From Berberis thunbergii (taxonomy: Eukaryota; Streptophyta; Magnoliopsida; Ranunculales; Berberidaceae): a stretch of 64,000 nucleotides of DNA. The notes below the pieces were generated by a model, which was not told the origin of the DNA, did no database searches, and saw only the letters and a list, made by a program, of their open reading frames with translations. How positions within the stretch are numbered: position 1 is the stretch's first letter; each line of letters begins with the position of its first letter. The stretch is taken from NCBI GenBank assembly GCA_003290165.1, contig QNQO01002056.1:1-64000 (forward strand), written 5' to 3'. Position numbers and translations under genes: made by a program. Shown in pieces: positions 10,355 through 21,664 of the stretch.

Positions 10355-11300
10355 TATAGAAAATGGTTTTATGAAACCTGAAATGTCCACCAATTGGTGA
10401 TGAATGGCAGTCGACAATTATCTTTGGAATCAAGGTGGAGTTGGGGTTCAAATAAACTATCTTTTTTGAACCACACACCATCTCATTGGAGCAGCTTGTG
10501 ATCTGTTTGGGAGGAACCTTGCTTTATCAATTCTCCATGAAATGAGTCTCGTTGGACCTCCTTTGGAGCAGTGGCCACCAATCTGCATGTGGTCTAGAAA
10601 TTGATAAAAATTGAAATTCAACTACATGTGACAAAGAATCCGCACCCTGGTTTTCACTTTTCAGACCCTTTTTGGTACTCAATTTCGTAATCGTAACCAA
10701 GTATCTTTGGTAGCTATTGTGTTTGCGTTGGTGTAGTAATCGCTAATCCTATAGGTACTTAAGACTTTTTTGGTTAGTGCAGACTGTAAATGGTTTCACA
10801 AGCAAATATGGACGCCATTTCCTGATAGCTTTGCTGGGTAAGGATAGCCCCGATTGCAATTCCGCTAGCATCGCATTCAATCACGAATCGTTGAGAAAAA
10901 TCGAGAAAGCGCAAAACTGGTGATGAAGTCAATGCCTCTTTCAATTGTTTGAATGGCATCTCTGGTGCGTCATTCCATTGGAAGTCGTCCTTTTTCAAGA
11001 GTCAAGTCAAAGGAGCTGTTTTACATCCAAAATTTCGAATGAACTTCCTATGATAGCCTGCTAAACCGAGGAACCCATAGATTTTTTTGCCGTTGTCGGT
11101 GTAGACCATTCAATGACAGCTTGTATTTTGGTTGGATCAACCAACACCCCTTGCTCCGAAATTATGTGGCCCAAGTACTCCACTTGTAAAACACCGAATT
11201 GACATTTTGACTCTTTTGCAAACAGATTGTGGGTGGATAGGATTTTTAGGACAATTTGCAAATGTGTGAGATGGTCCTCCCATGACAAAGACGACAAATA
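6858..11300 (-). mobile_element. Ty3/gypsy internal fragment, block A, interrupted by a LINE
   Basis: Read on the minus strand: the end of the RT (11300-11060, with EYLGHIISEQG), RNase H (10998-10774, with FVIECDASGIAIGAILTQQ), then after the LINE insertion the integrase core end (7744-7538, MVIIDRLTKYAH), the integrase C-terminal part (7341-7087) and a chromodomain-like tail (7033-6860). Several frame breaks make it dead. No LTR is present here. It matches 58320-60430 (block B) closely, including the truncated RT end near 11300/60430, so both derive from one insertion duplicated later. Relative to block B about 175 bp of integrase are missing where the LINE landed. Confidence 0.85.
7770..10352 (+). 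mobile_element. 5'-truncated L1-type LINE with poly(A) tail
   Basis: This is the same family as the LINE at 1-5969, in the opposite orientation. It starts inside ORF2 just upstream of the RT. RT motifs FRPIS (after 8121), GLRQGDPLSP (8507-8540) and YADDT (about 8653-8667) are followed by the thumb region and a zf-RVT domain (CVLCNEF...HLMLHC, about 9870-9930). The ORF ends at 10247, a 64-bp 3' UTR follows, then 41 A (10312-10352). It is dead: single-base indels near 8062, 8306 and 8622 and an in-frame TGA at 9291-9293 break the frame. The flanking gypsy sequence shows no target duplication but a deletion of about 175 bp. Confidence 0.9.
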
Positions 11301-13192
11301 TTTACTCAAATATAAAGATCTAACGGATCACATAAAAGGATGGTGGAGTGGAAGGGAAGGTGTTTGACTGAAATTTATGTTCACAATTTGAGTACTGAAG
11401 GCAATGGAAATACCCTAGTCTATATTACAAATCACAACGGTATTTGGGGTTGCCGATAAATGACGTTAGGATTTAAAATTGCGAAAGATGTTGATGGTGG
11501 AGATTCATTATCAACAATGACATGTTTGTAAACAAGTTACACTTAAAAGGGCAAAAGAAATGAATGTTAAAAAAGTTTGTGGAATGCATATGTGGCGGAG
11601 AGAGAAAATTTAAGTCCTTTAAATGAAAATCATCATAATTATCTACTTTTAAATTTTAGTAAACTTGAAATTCATTTATGAAGATGTTTCCAATGAAACC
11701 AATCACTAATACAAACATTGAAAGTTTTAAAATCAATCATTACATTAATACAAACGCTTAAAGTTTTAAATATGCATTTCACGTCAAATGCATTTTTTTT
11801 CAAAAATAATTGTAATCTAATGCATTTCACGTCGTAAGTGTTTTCAATATTAAGACACGTTCAAGCAAAAACCATGAACTCCATATTTTTGAAAATCAAA
11901 GTTTGGGGAGGATTAATTATAGCGATTTTAAAATTAGTTATTTTTTTCTTTCTAATTGTTTAAAATTTTAACCGAGTTTGATCTATTTCCATGACCCACC
12001 TCGTATCATGCTAACGACACGGGCAATACACTAGTGTTATGCACATAAGAAAAAACTCAAGTACTGATGACGGAGATCATAAGTCCAGCTTGAATAATAC
12101 ACACACATTGTTATGCATGTGAACAATGTATTCCATATCCATGATAGAGATTTTGACAACTAAGTAAATAAAAAAAAAAGAAGTAATAATAGACACAGCT
12201 CAAATTATTAAACACTATAGAAATATCAGAAGATAAACGGTTCCTAGAGGTATCTTCGTAATGAGAAATACTACGGTGCACTGGTCTCAGTGCACTGGTA
12301 TCTTGGCTGGTGCTACCAGACACTTTACCGGTGCACTTAAGAAAAAGCCCTTCGTAATTATAGAAAGGAGAAAACTATCAGATTGGATGTGTTTCAACTG
12401 CAACGTGCATGACAAAGCTATCAGAAAGAACTTTGTTAAGTCCATTTGAGACATCACAAAAAATGGAGCAATCCCTGGCATGGCTCTTTTTACCATAATC
12501 ACAAGACCATCATTGATTAAAAACTAAAAGTTACAAATGAATCAGAAGATAGAGCAATCGAGTAAGATGAAATGATTTGAGAAGAAAGCATATTACCTTC
12601 GGTTACTGTAATATATCCTTGCACCATTTAGTACATAACCATATTCATTAATTAGTGATACAAGGTTATAAACAATAGACTTTGCGGTCTAGTACATTTT
12701 GCTTGCTAGCAATCCTCTGCCGGACAAGAAACATAAGTACAAAACTAGAAATAGAAATATAAAATGTCACGGGGTTGGTACAAGCTGAGATCACAAATGA
12801 ACATAAAGAAAGAGTTTAACATTGATCTAGCTTAATTGATATTGAGATCAGCATCTTTCAAACTATTAAATGAGATTATGCAATGTTAGTACACATAAAT
12901 CGGAAAGCAATTTTCTTCTGAGTTTCTTATATCTATTTTTTTTCCAAATTTTGAAAATCCAAAACTCATTGAAGAGATCATGCTTGAAATATGTCACAAG
13001 TTACTAATACGTAGGGTTGTTTAACTCAAAAATCATATACACTCAGGGTGTATTTCATGGCACATATTGTTTCCATATTTAACTGATGGGGATATATATG
13101 AATCCAATATACACCAATAAACATTTTCAAAATTTGTAGCTTTCCTATGATTAAAGTTTTGGAGAAATAGAATGAAATCAGAAACAACTGAC
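11301..13192. other. Non-coding sequence shared by blocks A and B
   Basis: AT-rich DNA matching 60431-62345 almost base for base. I see no coding potential. It includes a GTGCACTGG-rich stretch (about 12275-12340) with inverted CAGTGCAC/GTGCACTG motifs. It lies where the first intron and later exons of trehalase should be, but I could not find those exons. Confidence 0.6.
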
Positions 13193-13798
13193 CTGATTAC
13201 CCAATATGAATCCCAATAATAAACCTCTCTAAACCAGGAACCTGGAATCATGACTGGCCTTGGCAAACGCAGCAGAGTATGCAATTCAGGATTTTTGAAG
13301 ACATCATTGCCTACTTTTCGACTCAAATTCTTCCACAATGAGTGCACCTCCAATGCCCAATCCCGAACTTTGGGATTCTCCACTTTGGGCAAAAAACCCA
13401 TTGGTTGAACCACAAAATCAACAGGGTTATGGTACACCAAATCATTCCCTGCATCATTCAACAAACATATCAATAAATCCATTGAGATCATGAACCGAAA
13501 CTGATCCATTATTGGATTTATGCAACTCATTAAAGACCTCTTCCACTTTAGACAAATTGAACTTCAAAGAGACGTCCACGTATTGCTTGGGATCAAAGCT
13601 GACATTCCCGTAAGTGTTCAGCGCGGTCTCTTGAAGTCGTTCGAGGAAGGCGATAAATGGGGTGGTGGGCTTGATGGAGTTGGTGTTGCAGATTGGTGAA
13701 GATTGGGTCAGTTCCATAGTGATAGTTGAAATGAAGAAAAGGGTTAGTAAGATAAGAAGTGAGGAATTAAGAGAATTTGTTGAGTGGGATTTCGCCAT
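13193..13798 (-). pseudogene. Trehalase first exon, block A copy
   Basis: The minus strand encodes the N-terminal part of plant trehalase, which splits trehalose into two glucose. Seen in order: a hydrophobic N-terminal segment (SSLLILLTLFFISTI), then FLERLQETALNTYGNVSFDP, YVDVSLK, and after a frame break FLPKVENPKVRDWALEVHSL, LHTLLRLPRPVMIPGSWF and the family signature REVYYWDSYWVIR. The exon ends at a good donor (AG|GTCAGT, 13193/13192). One extra A near 13462 shifts the frame before LLNDAG. The remaining exons, with the catalytic centre, are absent from the sequence below. ATG 13798 (MAKSHS) is the likely start; an in-frame ATG also exists at 13876. Confidence 0.85.
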
Positions 13799-14083
13799 TG
13801 TTGCAGTAACATTTTGGGATGAACATGATTTGAATATAACGATAAATGAAGATGAAGAATAAGAAAAAGATGCCATATGGAATAATTAAGAGAAATGAAT
13901 GATTTGAATCTTGTCACCTGTAACTTCTGCAATTTGGATTGTTACATTTGTTGTAAGTTCCAAAAATGATCTTGAAGGCCTACTTTTCAATAAAATAAAC
14001 CATTTAGGAATATCATAGTTGGAGTAATGGCTATGAAAGCCTACATTTTCATACTAATGAACAATAAAGTCTATTTGATTAGA
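13799..14083. other. Upstream flank of trehalase fragment
   Basis: Sequence 5' of the trehalase exon, shared with block B up to about 13945 and then diverging. No clear promoter element or gene is visible. Confidence 0.4.
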
Positions 14084-14170
14084 GCCCTTCTAGGTATCGA
14101 GGGAGGGAGCAAAACACCTGCGCGTATCTCGAGGGGCCCATTCCCTCGCTCCCTCCCTCGACCCCTAAAA
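14084..14170. repeat. GC-rich hairpin element, copy 1
   Basis: Inverted arms TCGAGGGAGGGAGC and GCTCCCTCCCTCGA enclose about 35 bp. GAGCCCTTCTAGG lies on one flank and ACCCCTAAAA on the other. It is a strong foldback in AT-rich DNA and one of five related elements in the window. Confidence 0.7.
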
Positions 14171-14559
14171 TTATTGATTTGATTAAGCTTGGTTAGCCAA
14201 CAAACTAAATAGACAATCTTAACCTTTCTAATCTCGAAAAAATTTAATATAAGGCATCAAACACTATTGCTCCATCAAAATTTTATCAAAAATCTCGAAG
14301 AATATCCTTGGTATTCATGTCGTCATCTTCTTCCACCAAATGGATGCAGCTCCTTAGAACTTGGAACAACTTGATGATAGGAAAAATAGGTCAAGATGAT
14401 AGTTTACTCCACTCTCATATCTCTGCTAAGATTGTATTGATCTTTCAACTTGGCTTCAATCTACGCTCTCCACACCCAACCTGGTTGTTCCACAATATCA
14501 ATATACCCATTTGTCACTGTTGCTCCTGGTGAATCTTCCACCATCGCTACAACATTGAT

Positions 14560-15880
14560 TTCCTCTACCCAGAAGCTTCCCGAAACTCACAACTCTGTCT
14601 CTAATTTATTTGTCCAAATTGAAATTGATCAAAGTAGAGGTAGGAGCAATGCCTTGCATCCAAACCATACATTTCTGGGAATGTTCAAAATTGAAGAATG
14701 TACCTACTGGGATTAAGCATCTCACCACTCTCAAGAAAATTATCTTGTACAGAATGACAAAGCATTTTCAAATGGCAATAAGAAGTCACTACTGGAAAGT
14801 TGGGCACTCACTGGCCATAGACAATGACAAAACCAAAATTTATGTTGAAGGGGGGCGAGTAATGAGTCATAATTAATTACTTTAAGAAAAAAATTAATTT
14901 GAACAATACATAAATAACTATATAAAACATCAATTGCTAAACAAAACTCCATCTAATCTACGGGGAAGAAAATGAATCCAACAAGCTACTTAGTAGGAGC
15001 ACAAAAGATAAATATATGGGAGAAAAATCAAATCAAATGTAAATTAGATGTGAACAAAAAAATTGGGTTATTGCAATTTGCCACCTATCATAAATAGCTA
15101 ATTAGAGGTTACCCTATCATTTACCATTATTACAGTCTCCCCCATGACTAGCAATCAACGTGCATTGACTGTTAAAATGCTCACGTTGATTACCAAAATG
15201 TCCTTCAAACAATATCACACGGATGAACCTCGAGATACAAACATGTATCTTGAGAAAAAATTTAATGGATCAAAATTTTCATGTATCTCCAGAAAAATCT
15301 ATGAATAAAATACAAAAATAGATCTCGAGATACGAATTCATCAAAAAAATACATTTTTTTTAAAAACTTCTTCCTCAAAGAAGGAAAGAGGTTGTGGTTG
15401 TTGGTTGTTAACGGCGATGGTGGAAAAAACAACTAAGTCAAGCAAAAAGGGGCGATTGCCGGTGTCACAGTAAACAGATAGAGGAAGCAAATGAGAACAG
15501 AGGGGCAGAGCAGGGAGAAGGAACAGATAGAGAGGAAGGAGTGAGGCAGGACGGATTCGTTGGCAAGGGTGGCCATAAAATTTTTTTTGAAGTCAGTACC
15601 CCCACTTGCCTCCATGTGGCTCCGTCCCTGGCCATAGAAGCAAGGGGGGGCACTGAGTAAGTAATCCTGCTTTTTGAAAACAAAATGGCCTCTGTTAATT
15701 TTTTTTACATGATGAGTATTTATTAACTAAATTTGGTCTTATATCTTGTTGTTCTTGTTGTTGTTGGGTAATTACTTGGCGATGCGAATGCGGAGGAGAA
15801 TGCCAACAATTCAGATGTACATATTCAAGAAGGAGATCAAGAAACCATGATCCATGATGATAATGATTATATTGTACAGA
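14560..15880 (+). pseudogene. NLR 3' end relic (last LRRs and tail exon)
   Basis: This matches the 3' end of the two NLR genes: LKLIKVE, AMPCIQTIHFWECSK, LKNVPTGIKHLTTLKKI and MAIRSHYWK are readable in broken frames up to 14821, followed after an 806-bp insertion by the intron and a decayed acidic tail exon (15780-15880). The tail acceptor AG is mutated to GG (TTACTTGG|C). No CC or NB-ARC part is attached. The sequence at 14290-14560 immediately upstream has an open frame (14308-14532) that I do not recognise. Confidence 0.8.
14811..15638. mobile_element. 806-bp insertion flanked by 11-bp direct repeats
   Basis: CTGGCCATAGA occurs at 14811-14821 and again at 15628-15638, and the sequence between (14822-15627) is absent from the equivalent position in both NLR genes. 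It therefore inserted into the NLR relic and duplicated its target. One end carries CCACATGGAGGCAAGTGGGG (minus strand), a pattern common at plant transposon ends. A target duplication of 9-11 bp would suit a Mutator-like element, but I see no clear long terminal inverted repeats and no transposase. Confidence 0.6.
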
Positions 15881-17990
15881 TAATTATAACAAGAATAAAT
15901 TTTATTTATTTATTTATTGTAACCCAAGTGCAGTCCCCAAATTGACACTCTGTAATTGATGCAGTGCAAGCTGAAACTGATTTAAGATGCAGCATTTGGG
16001 TGGAAGAGATGTGCATGTATGTTTGATTTAAGCACTGAGCAGCCAGCGGTTGGGTGGAGCAAGACATGAAGAGAAGAAGAACCAAGTGGTGCTGTGTTGA
16101 ATGCAGCAGTGGAAAGTTTCAAGTGACCAGAGAAAGCAAAAAGGTTGAGAAGCATGAATGATTTTAAGGCTATCAATATTAGTATTTGTTTGTTTGATAC
16201 CAGTCTTTGTGTTGTGTGGTTTGTTTCAGTATTATTAATTTTACTTGGTGAAAATTTGTCTTCCTAAATCATTTCGTAATCTCAGACACTGTCTTCAGTA
16301 TTGAGTTTAGTCATTAAATCTCTTTCCCTGCATACAAAGTTATCTGGGGAAGCTCGTATACTTGGAAACCAAGTTTGTTGTGTTGGGATGGATTTTCTGG
16401 TTTGTAGGGAGGATGTATTTAAATTGAAAGAAAGTTGAGGAAAAGTGAGCGATTGAACTAAAAACTCAAAGTTGTACATAAGCTGTTCATGCTCTTTCGG
16501 CTTTTGGAGGGTAAAAAGAGGGTTAGTTGGAGAAGTAGATATTGAAATTATTACTAGTTGGTGTTTTGATTGTTAAGATGGTTTAGAGTTTAGAGCACTT
16601 AAATGGTTTTGGTGATCAGAGTCCTTAGATTAATGTATATAATCTTTCAATTTGTTCTTCTTCTAAAATAACATGAAACAAAAATTGGTAAAGCTTACAC
16701 TTTCCCTAATTTATAGACCGTCTCAAAAATAATCGTAATGTCATCTTTTGCAGCTCATCAAAAAATTACACAGTTACTGCCCATATACGATTTTATTTGT
16801 GAGATAGATTCATTCTTAGTTCTTTGCTTCTAGTTTTTTCAGCCAACTATTTAACTCAGAAGATATCACAAATCCAGTCAAGTGGTTCTAATCATACTTT
16901 TAGAAATATAACAGAAGATTACATGAAGTTTACACTAGCAGTATAATCTTTCAGTTTTTCTATTTCTTGGGCTAACATTTCCCCTAATTTTAGACACGGC
17001 CTCGATGGAGTAGACTACAGTTATTGTCCATAGCATTGACATACATTAACATCAATATACTCGCAAACATCCATTGCACTGTCATAAATTATCGGCATCA
17101 TCATGGCATGCACCTCAGCCAAACAAAGGGCAGTCACTGCCCTAAAACGAGTTCTAAAAGCTAGACGTTGATCTTACAGTATATTCAGCAGCAAGCTTTG
17201 CGAAGGAAGAAGTCTTGTTTTCTAACAACTTACCAGGGGAGTTGTATTCCGCAATAAGGCCTGTTGAAAAAACAATGTAAAATAAAATAAAGCACCTTAC
17301 AAGAAAAAGAATAAACAAAACATTATACTACCCCTAGACTGCCGACTATAAGACCCAAAAATACTAAGAAAATCATGTATTGGCGCAGTAATCCATTATA
17401 GACTAAGATTCAAATGTTTTTTTTTTACTCCATTGACCACAAAATATAAACGAATGAGAGAATTAAACATGATATTACAATAATCACAACAATAAAAAAT
17501 GCCCATGCAAGTTCATCTCAAGTTGAGAGTGTTACCTCAGGTGAAGTGGGTTGTTATTCCTCTTTAAATTGTTCATTTTCTTCGTTTCCTCATATGATAT
17601 GAGCATAATGCACACCCTCATGTCTACAATAATTACACTTACATCCACCACTATCATCTTTAAGTCTATTATCATTAGCTTCACTAAACTCATCCATTTT
17701 CACGTAAAAAAAATCAACCAAGCTTTTTTCAAACAAAGTTGAGGAACTAGCTAGAAAAGAGACAAAAGTCAATGAAGTTGCGAAAGGACTAGAGAAGCTG
17801 GCGATGGGCATCATTACGGGAGCTTGAGAGGGAGAAAAAGACCCTGCGAGTGCGAGGATAAGGGTTGTTTTGGCCACCCCAATTCGATCAAAAATTGTTT
17901 TACCCATGACAAACATGTTTTGGGCACTATTTTATTGGTGGTGTCATTGAGCAGGTAAAAAAAGAGTAGTGGTGTAAAAAGTTGGGGTCT
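15881..17990. other. NLR downstream spacer, copy in block A
   Basis: Non-coding sequence also found after NLR gene 1 (26419-28190) and, broken in two, after NLR gene 2 (48206-48486 and 50495-51170). Landmarks are AGCAGCATTTGGGTGGAAG (or close variants), GATGGTTTAG...GAGCACTTAAATGG and CATAGCATTGACATACATTA. From 17030 on it also matches block B (63270-64000). In the ABCC-linked copies it leads into the antisense ABCC relic; here it does not. Confidence 0.65.
17590..17916 (-). other. Open frame of 108 codons, unknown
   Basis: The minus-strand frame MFVMGKTIFDRIGVAKTTLI...CKCNYCRHEGVHYAHII contains a CxCxxC cluster near its end. Its 3' part also occurs in block B (63980-63795), where the CKCNYC stretch reads as CIYC. 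I know no matching family. It may be a remnant of a transposon-borne or exon sequence; nothing here shows that it is expressed. Confidence 0.3.
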
Positions 17991-18600
17991 TCCAAGAAAT
18001 ATATGCGCGCAAATGGACTTTTGGGCTAGATTGGGTTGGGTTGGGTTGGGAGAGAAGACAGATGACTTGTGATGAGATAGATTTTATGGATGAGTAGAAA
18101 GGAAATATAGGTGGTTTTAATTATCTTTGAGAATTGAAATTAGAGAATCTAAAAGCATCAATGAATTCGTTATGCTATCTGTATTTGGGTTAAACAATAA
18201 AAAACTTGATGAAGATGATGATGACCTTAGTTTGAGGATCCAAAAAATATCACAAACCACCAAATTTATCGAGACCACCAATAAGGGGTTTTAATATGTG
18301 TCACGAATTTGTATCATTAGCACCAAAAGGAAAACAATAATAATGATGATAAATAAATACCTTTAACTACAATTGTTGAGTTATAATTTTTGTTGTTGTA
18401 TTTTCTAATGTGATTATGTGATGATAATTGGTCGGATTGAGCTGAAATTTTAAAACGTTATTTCTGATTCATGCAATTCCTCGTAATCATCTGCCTGGGC
18501 ATCATAAAAAAATCAACAGCGAGACCAGATCACTGCCTGAAATAGTTTCCTCCACATTCCCAACTTTGGAACTAATTAACACTCCTCTTCTTGATCGACA
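17991..18600. other. AT-rich spacer
   Basis: No gene or element recognised, apart from a short TTGGG microrepeat at about 18033-18050. Confidence 0.5.
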
Positions 18601-18961
18601 TCAGAAAGAGTAAAATTGAGCTTCTTTTTAGGATACCTACTCAAATAAAGCATAGAACAGATGATAATTAGCTTACCACCAATTAGCATTACAACATTGT
18701 ATCTACAATGATCGAGTAAAATAATCATAAAACATTTATAATGAAAGTCTGTTGGGCTTCATGTGCACCATATGTGTTAAATTGCCATACCATATCAAAG
18801 TATATTTTTGGGTTTCCTTTGTTAACTAATTCCAAAACATTAAAGTTCATCTTCTCCAATTGAAAATTGTCAATCTATTGTATCCGTATATAAATCTTGA
18901 CAGTCTTCTTGATTTTCACCCCCAAGAACTTGTAAATATAGAACAGTTGATGGTAATAATA
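18601..18961. repeat. Dispersed direct repeat, copy 1
   Basis: About 360 bp starting TCAGAAAGAGTAAAATTGAG, repeated in the same orientation at 20776-21107. No coding potential. Copy 2 lacks about 30 bp near the end. Confidence 0.8.
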
Positions 18962-19189
18962 ATTGATTCCTTTCTCAAGGATGTTGGTTTTCAATTGTTT
19001 TAGCTAATTACTAATTACTAATTTGTTTTTGAGGGGCTTGACAATGGGAATGTAGATTTGAATGCCACAAGGAATTGTATTGGGAGAAGTTCCTCGGGAG
19101 TCAGGAGGGATATTTTCTTTTGCAGACCTCAATGCAGACCATTTGAGGCCTTATGCTAACGTAGAGCCAACAAAGGCTTATGTTATTTA

Positions 19190-19502
19190 GGGTGTGTTTG
19201 ATTGTATGAAATTCTATGTCATGAGAATTCATAAGGAGACACCTATATTTTATGCTAAATTGATGCATCACTCCACATTCACCATTTGATTTTATGATCA
19301 ATGGTGAAAATGAAAGTCTCGTGAACATGAGAATCACATGGTCCCTCAAGGCATGTGATTCTCAAGTTAATGGAACTTTCATTCTCACCATTGATCACAA
19401 AATCAAGTGATAGATGTGGAGTGATACATCAAATTAGGCTAAAATGTAAGGGTTCCCTTATGAATTTCCATTGCATAGGATTCTATGCAACCAAACACAC
19501 CC
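19190..19502. mobile_element. Tourist-like MITE (PIF/Harbinger type)
   Basis: A 313-bp foldback element. Its ends GGGTGTGTTTGATTG and CAACCAAACACACCC are inverted repeats, and the pairing continues for roughly 150 bp per arm. It is flanked by TTA at 19187-19189 and 19503-19505, the 3-bp target duplication typical of PIF/Harbinger MITEs. It has no coding capacity. Confidence 0.85.
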
Positions 19503-19675
19503 TTAGGTTTGCCTTTGTGTTCTACATTTACTTTAATTTATCAAGCTTTCCTTTTTAAGTCGTGACTCTGGTTTCCATTGTATTAAATTTAATTTAATGG
19601 TTGTAGTACATAAGAATACCCTCGCATTTCAACGCTTACTAATGTGAAACTTTCAGGCTCACCAATGGCGTACAA

Positions 19676-19860
19676 CCTCAATGGTTGTGGAGTGAATGAT
19701 GGTTGTGGTGTGAACGATGGTTGTGAATGATGGTTTGTGAATGATGGTTGTGGTGTGAACGACGGGTGTGAATGATGGTTGTGGTGTGAACGATGGTTGT
19801 GAATGATGGTTTGTGAATGATGGTTGTGGTGTATACGACGGGTGTGAATGATGGTACACG
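19676..19860. repeat. Minisatellite of TGAATGATGGTTGTG-type units
   Basis: Short units (GAATGATGGTTGTG, GTGAACGATGGTTGTG) are arranged in a higher-order period of about 70-75 bp present roughly twice. The minus strand is open and would give a His/Thr/Ser/Pro repeat, but this is simply what the unit encodes. Confidence 0.8.
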
Positions 19861-20475
19861 GGTATATTCTGATTTATGGCTCTCACTAACCTAGCATTTT
19901 CCATGTACTGGTAGTATACAAAGCAAAGTTGATGCCCTTGCAAGCTGGAAGAACAAGGAATGTTAGAAATTTAGAAAAAAAAATCTTCCAATATTTAAGT
20001 CCACTTTGAGAGGCACCAGATTTGAAAACTTGCCCAACAAGTTCTACATTGACTTGTGTAGACTTTGGATATTGGCAACAAGAAAGGTTGTTTTTTAACT
20101 GTTTTAATTGCCAAAAGACCATTGTCGTTGATCAAGACTTGGAACCAATTAATGAATGAATTTTGATTTTTTATAAGTTATTTCCTACCTAGGGCTAGGG
20201 TATATCATCTTTGAAAGGTACGAGCAAGGTCTTTGTCCTACTTTACGAAAAACATGAAATCCAAGTCAACGATTATTGGGCTTTTACAAGGGATTTGATC
20301 AATGTTATGTTAGTGTTAATTGTAATGATTTTGTACTTGTTTTTTTTTTTTTTTACTTTTGAGTGAATGATATGTGAGATTTTATTTTGCAATATACATA
20401 TGAACAGATTTTGTAACGAACTTGTATTATGTAATGAACTTATTGGTGTTGCATTGAATGGTTCTTTATTTGAGT
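19861..20475. other. AT-rich spacer
   Basis: No recognised gene or element; a poly(T) run lies at about 20340-20354. Confidence 0.45.
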
Positions 20476-20540
20476 AGTTGTTGAAACACTTTGATTTGAT
20501 CAGAGATGAAGTGGTCCTGCAGAAAAATTTAGTTGGATAC
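20476..20540 (+). pseudogene. Scrap of NLR coiled-coil exon
   Basis: About 60 bp (TTGAAACACT...CAGAGATGAAGTGGTCCTGC) match the start of the NLR CC exons at 22985-23030 and 44440-44485, with a small deletion. No reading frame remains. Confidence 0.65.
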
Positions 20541-20775
20541 AATAAATAATCTGAGAAAAGTTTGGTTGTTTAAACAGTGGGACCGAAAAGCACTTAATAA
20601 TTTGAGAAAAGCTCATAATGAGTAACCAAGCCTCATTAAAATCTTATACAATGTTGGATACAAACAATCTCACAAATGTTTTATTTTAATTTCTTATATG
20701 TCAGCTTCAATATGGAAGATACCTGAGTTCGTATTAATCAGCATGGTGACCTCATCATTATTGCTAAATTATTAA

Positions 20776-21107
20776 TCAGAAAGAGTAAAATTGAGCTTCT
20801 TTTTAGGATACATACTCAAATAAAGCATAGAACAGATGATAATTAGCTTACCACCAAGCAGCATTACGACATTGTATCTACAATGATCAAGAAAAATAAT
20901 CATAAAACATTTATAATGAAAGTCTGTTGGGCTTCATGTGCACCATATGTGTTATATTGTCATACCATATCAAAATATATATTTGGGTTTCCTTTGTTAA
21001 CTAATTCCAAAACATTAAAGTTCATCTTCTCCGATTGAAATTTGTCAATCTATTGCATCCATATATAAATCTTGAGAGTCTTCTTGAACAGTTGATGGTA
21101 ATAATAA
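20776..21107. repeat. Dispersed direct repeat, copy 2
   Basis: Second copy of the repeat at 18601-18961, same orientation. The material between the two copies (MITE, minisatellite, NLR scrap) is about 1.8 kb. Confidence 0.8.
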
Positions 21108-21205
21108 AAGATGACACACATCTCGAGGGAGGTGAACGGTTCCCACCCCGCCATCTCTCTCCCCTCGCTCATTTCCTCGCCCACTTCCTCGACATTTAGA
21201 ATAAA
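21108..21205. repeat. GC-rich hairpin element, copy 2
   Basis: Contains ATCTCGAGGGAGGTGAACGG, then CTCCCCTCGCTCATTTCCTC and CTCGACATTTAG. It is a relative of copies 1, 3, 4 and 5, with a less perfect stem. Confidence 0.55.
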
Positions 21206-21389
21206 AGAGGCGTCATTTAAAAAAAGAAGGCCAATTATGTTTAAACGGGATGCTGCTGACTAGGGATGAATTTTAGATTTGAAACATTTTCCAAATTCTC
21301 CATAACCCCAACTTTACAACCAAAAAATGAACCTATAATTGCTAGGAAAGTTATTGAAAGCAATATAAAAGACATATTACCAATTTTGC

Positions 21390-21470
21390 GTGATTAATGG
21401 AAAGAGAGCGAGGTAACCACCCATCCCTAGCTCATCTCCCTCGCATGTTTCCTCAACGTTTAGAAAAGCC
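21390..21470. repeat. GC-rich hairpin element, copy 3
   Basis: Contains AGAGAGCGAGGTAACCACCC and TCTCCCTCGCATGTTTCCTC followed by AACGTTTAGAAAAGCCC, the same end pattern as copy 5. Confidence 0.55.
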
Positions 21471-21664
21471 CAATGTGAAATTGTGAATGCTGATAAATAA
21501 CACAATTCTAATGAAAATCATTGTCATGAATTGATTATCTGCGAATAATTGCAACATCCTAACTGAAACAATAGACAAATAATACTCTCAAGCTCAAAAC
21601 GAATTGATTATGTACTTAATTTCTCAATTGAGAGTCATAAGTTTTCTTAATTACAGGTTCTATA

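Noticed and set aside
10191..10481. Poly-Phe protein on the minus strand
   Set aside because: Translation of the poly(A) tail of the LINE.
12261..12502. Open frames on both strands near 12.3 kb, repeated at 61.4 kb
   Set aside because: Conserved only because blocks A and B are duplicates; no domain and no selection signal visible.
19676..19860. CRISPR-like repeat array
   Set aside because: Units are contiguous and degenerate without unique spacers, and the DNA is plant nuclear.
19659..19943. His/Pro-rich protein on the minus strand
   Set aside because: Simple translation of a minisatellite; no start context or conserved domain.
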